Source: Auanema rhodensis
Lineage: Eukaryota > Nematoda > Chromadorea > Rhabditida > Rhabditidae
Direction of reading: 5' to 3'
Assembly (NCBI GenBank): GCA_964057225.1
Contig: OZ059894.1
Location: forward strand, 2,418,001 to 2,482,000
DNA: 64,000 nucleotides
The first letter of the stretch is position 1. Each line of letters starts with the position of its first letter. The position numbers and the translations under genes are program-made. This document shows, piece by piece, positions 61,223 through 64,000 of this stretch. The notes below the pieces were generated by a model that worked only from the letters and a program-made list of their open reading frames with translations, was not told the DNA's origin and did no database searches.

Positions 61223-64000
61223 CAAAAATTAGTTATGATCGTTTGAAAAATGATGCATTAGTGTATGTTGAGTTTCCATGTACACTCAACATTGCTTCCA
61301 AAAACATTTTGACAAAAATTTTTTCGAAAAATTTCAAAATAATTTAGCAAAAAGTAGATGTTTTTAGATTCCTTTTTTCAAGGCAAAGACGATGGACATT
61401 GTTATTCAACGAAAAAATCAATTCTTCAGGGTGAAAATCGAGGATCTAAGTGTGAACTTATATCAGGTGATATCTCGGTGCATTTTTAAGCTAGCGCAAA
61501 TCTGATAACACAGACCGACGCAGCTTAAAAATCCGCATCGAATGCACTATTCTACATTGAGAAACGCTCAATACAAAAATTAGTTATGATCGTTTGAAAA
61601 ATGATGCATTAGTGTATGTTGAGTTTCCATGTACACTCAACATTGCTTCCAAAAACATTTTAACAAAAATTTTTTCGAAAAATTTCAAAATAATTTAGCA
61701 AAAAGTAGATGTTTTTAGATTCCTTTTTTCAAGGCAAAGACGATGGACTTTGTTATTCAACGAAAAAATCAATTCTTCAGGGTGAAAATCGAGGATCTAA
61801 GTGTGAACTTATATCAGTTGATATCTCGGTGCATTTTTAAGCTAGCGCAAATCTGATAACACAGATCGACGCAGCTTAAAAATCCGCATCGAATGCACTA
61901 TACTACATTGAGAAACGCTCAATACAAAAATTAGTTATGATCGTTTGAAAAATGATGCATTAGTGTATGTTGAGTTTCCATGTACACTCAACATTGCTTC
62001 CAAAAACATTTTGACAAAAATTTTTTCGAAAAATTTCAAAATATTTTAGCAAGAAGTAGATGTTTTTAGATTCCTTTTTTCAAGGCAAAGACGATGGACA
62101 ATGTTATTCAACGAAAAAATAATTTCTTCAGGGTGAAAATCGAGGATATAAGGGTGAACTTATATCAGTTGATATCTCGGTGCATTTTTAAGCTAGCGCA
62201 AATCTGATAACACAGATCGACGCAGCTTAAAAATTCGCATCAAATGCACTATACTACATTGTGAAACGCTCAATACAAAAATTAGTTATGATCGTTTGAA
62301 AAATGATGAATTAGTGTATGTTGAGTTTCCATGTACACTCAACATTGCTTCCAAAAACATTTTGACAAAAATTTTTTCGAAAAATTTCAAAATAATTTAG
62401 CAAAAAGTAGATGTTTTTAGATTCCTTTTTTCAAGGCGAAGACGATGGACATTGTTATTCAACGAAAAAATTAATTCTTCAGGGTGAAAATCGAGGATAT
62501 AAGTGTGAACATATATCAGTTGATATCTCGGTGCATTTTTAAGCTAGCGCAAATCTGATAACACAGACCGACGCAGCTTAAAAATCTGCATCGAATGCAC
62601 TATTCTACATTGAGAAACGCTCAATACAAAAATTAGTTATGATCGTTTGAAAAATGATGCATTAGTGTATGTTGAGTTTCCATGTACAATCAACATTGCT
62701 TCCAAAAACATTTTGACAAAAATTTTTTCGAAAAATTTCAAAATAATTTAGCAAAAAGTAGATGTTTTTAGATTCCTTTTTTCAAGGCGAAGACGATGGA
62801 CATTGTTATTCAACGAAAAAATTAATTCTTCAGGGTGAAAATCGAGGATATAAGTGTGAACTTATATCAGTTGATATCTCGGTGCATTTTTAAGCTAGCG
62901 CAAATCTGATAACACAGATCGACGCAGCTTAAAAATCCGCATCGAATGCACTATACTACATTGAGAAACGCTTAATACAAAAATTAGTTATGATCGTTTG
63001 AAAAATGATGCATTAGTGTATGTTGAGTTTCCATGTACACTCAACATTGCTTCCAAAAACATTTTGACAAAAATTTTTTCGAAAAATTTCAAAATAATTT
63101 AGCAAAAAGTAGATGTTTTTAGATTCCTTTTTTCAAGGCAAAGACGATGGACATTGTTATTCAACGAAAAAATCAATTCTTCAGGGTGAAAATCGAGGAT
63201 CTAAGTGTGAACTTATATCAGTTGATATCTCGGTGCATGTTTAAGCTAGCGTAAATCTGATAACACAGACCGACGCAGCTTAAAAATCCGCATCGAATGC
63301 ACTATTCTACATTGAGAAACGCTCAATACAAAAATTAGTTATGATCGTTTGAAAAATGATGCATTAGTGTATGTTGAGTTTCCATGTACACTCAACATTG
63401 CTTCCAAAAACATTTTGACAAAAATTTTTTCGAAAAATTTCAAAATAATTTAGCAAAAAGTAGATGTTTTTAGATTCCTTTTTTCAAGGCAAAGACGATG
63501 GACTTTGTTATTCAACGAAAAAATCAATTCTTCAGGGTGAAAATCGAGGATCTAAGTGTGAACTTATATCAGTTGATATCTCGGTGCATTTTTAAGCTAG
63601 CGCAAATCTGATAACACAGATCGACGCAGCTTAAAAATCCGCATCGAATGCACTATACTACATTGAGAAACGCTCAATACAAAAATTAGTTATGATCGTT
63701 TGAAAAATGATGCATTAGTGTATGTTGAGTTTCCATGTACACTCAACATTGCTTCCAAAAACATTTTGACAAAAATTTTTTCGAAAAATTTCAAAATAAT
63801 TTAGCAAAAAGTAGATGTTTTTAGATTCCTTTTTTCAAGGCAAAGACGATGGACTATGTTATTCAACGAAAAAATTAATTCTTCAGGGTGAAAATCGAGG
63901 ATATAAGTGTGAACTTATATCAGTTGATATCTCGGTGCATTTTCAAGCTAGCGCAAATCTGATAACACAGATCGACGCAGCTTAAAAATCCGCATCGAAT
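61221..64000. repeat. 351-bp satellite array, right part
   Basis: The same satellite continues in phase after the transposon. Landmarks sit at 61309, 61660, 62011, 62362, 62713, 63064, 63415 and 63766, seven intact 351-bp monomers and a 235-bp partial one. The pair at 61309 and 61660 resembles the pair at 63064 and 63415 (for example GGACTTTG at 61744 and 63499), a 1755-bp or 5-monomer period. These monomers carry more private substitutions than most blocks to the left, for example CAGGTG at 61466, TTTTAAC near 61659 and CATGTTTAAG near 63236. The array runs off the window. Confidence 0.97.

Noticed and set aside
1-64000. CRISPR array or other short-spaced prokaryotic repeat
   Set aside because: The whole 351-bp unit repeats and there are no unique spacers between short repeats. 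The mariner and the satellite form point to a eukaryote.

Overview
This window is a long eukaryotic satellite DNA array broken once by an apparently intact mariner transposon. From base 1 to base 64000, everything outside the transposon is head-to-tail copies of one AT-rich 351-bp monomer, all in the same orientation. Stepping by the landmark TTGACAAAAATTTTTTCG gives 170 complete monomers in 1..59666 (170 x 351 minus four 1-bp deletions). One monomer at 59667..61308 is split by the transposon. Seven more fill 61309..63765, and a 235-bp partial copy runs off the right end. Neither edge of the array is reached. I see no host gene, tRNA, rRNA or CRISPR.

The array is not uniform. Monomers fall into recognisable subtypes marked by a few diagnostic bases, and subtypes recur in fixed order as higher-order repeats (HORs). 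From left to right these are: an 8-mer (1..5263), a diverged stretch (5264..7017), a 5-mer shrinking to a 4-mer (7018..12633), a 7-mer (12634..17547), a 6-mer (18952..22461, after a hybrid-rich junction), a copy of an earlier 3.9-kb stretch (21409..25269), a mixed stretch (25270..30183), a 9-mer (30184..37202), 2/3-mers (37203..40010), a 10-mer (40011..44924), a 3-mer doublet (44925..47030), a mixed stretch of dimers and trimers (47031..53348), a second 10-mer (53349..59666), and a more diverged tail right of the transposon with 5-monomer periodicity. Hybrid monomers show where unequal exchange joined subtypes. Each monomer carries several short inverted repeats, the largest a 51-bp imperfect dyad in the best-conserved part of the unit.

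The mariner (59932..61220, 1289 bp) has 29-bp perfect terminal inverted repeats, a duplicated TA, and one uninterrupted 342-residue DD34D transposase on the minus strand. It lies exactly in phase: removing the element plus one TA restores a 351-bp monomer. It is the only non-satellite DNA here, so it probably inserted after local amplification ended.

The organism is a eukaryote, most likely an invertebrate animal given the mariner, but the species cannot be read from the sequence. A centromeric or pericentromeric location is plausible and not shown. I found no convincing new gene system. The interest lies in the HOR architecture, the recombination junctions, the conserved dyads and the young mariner.
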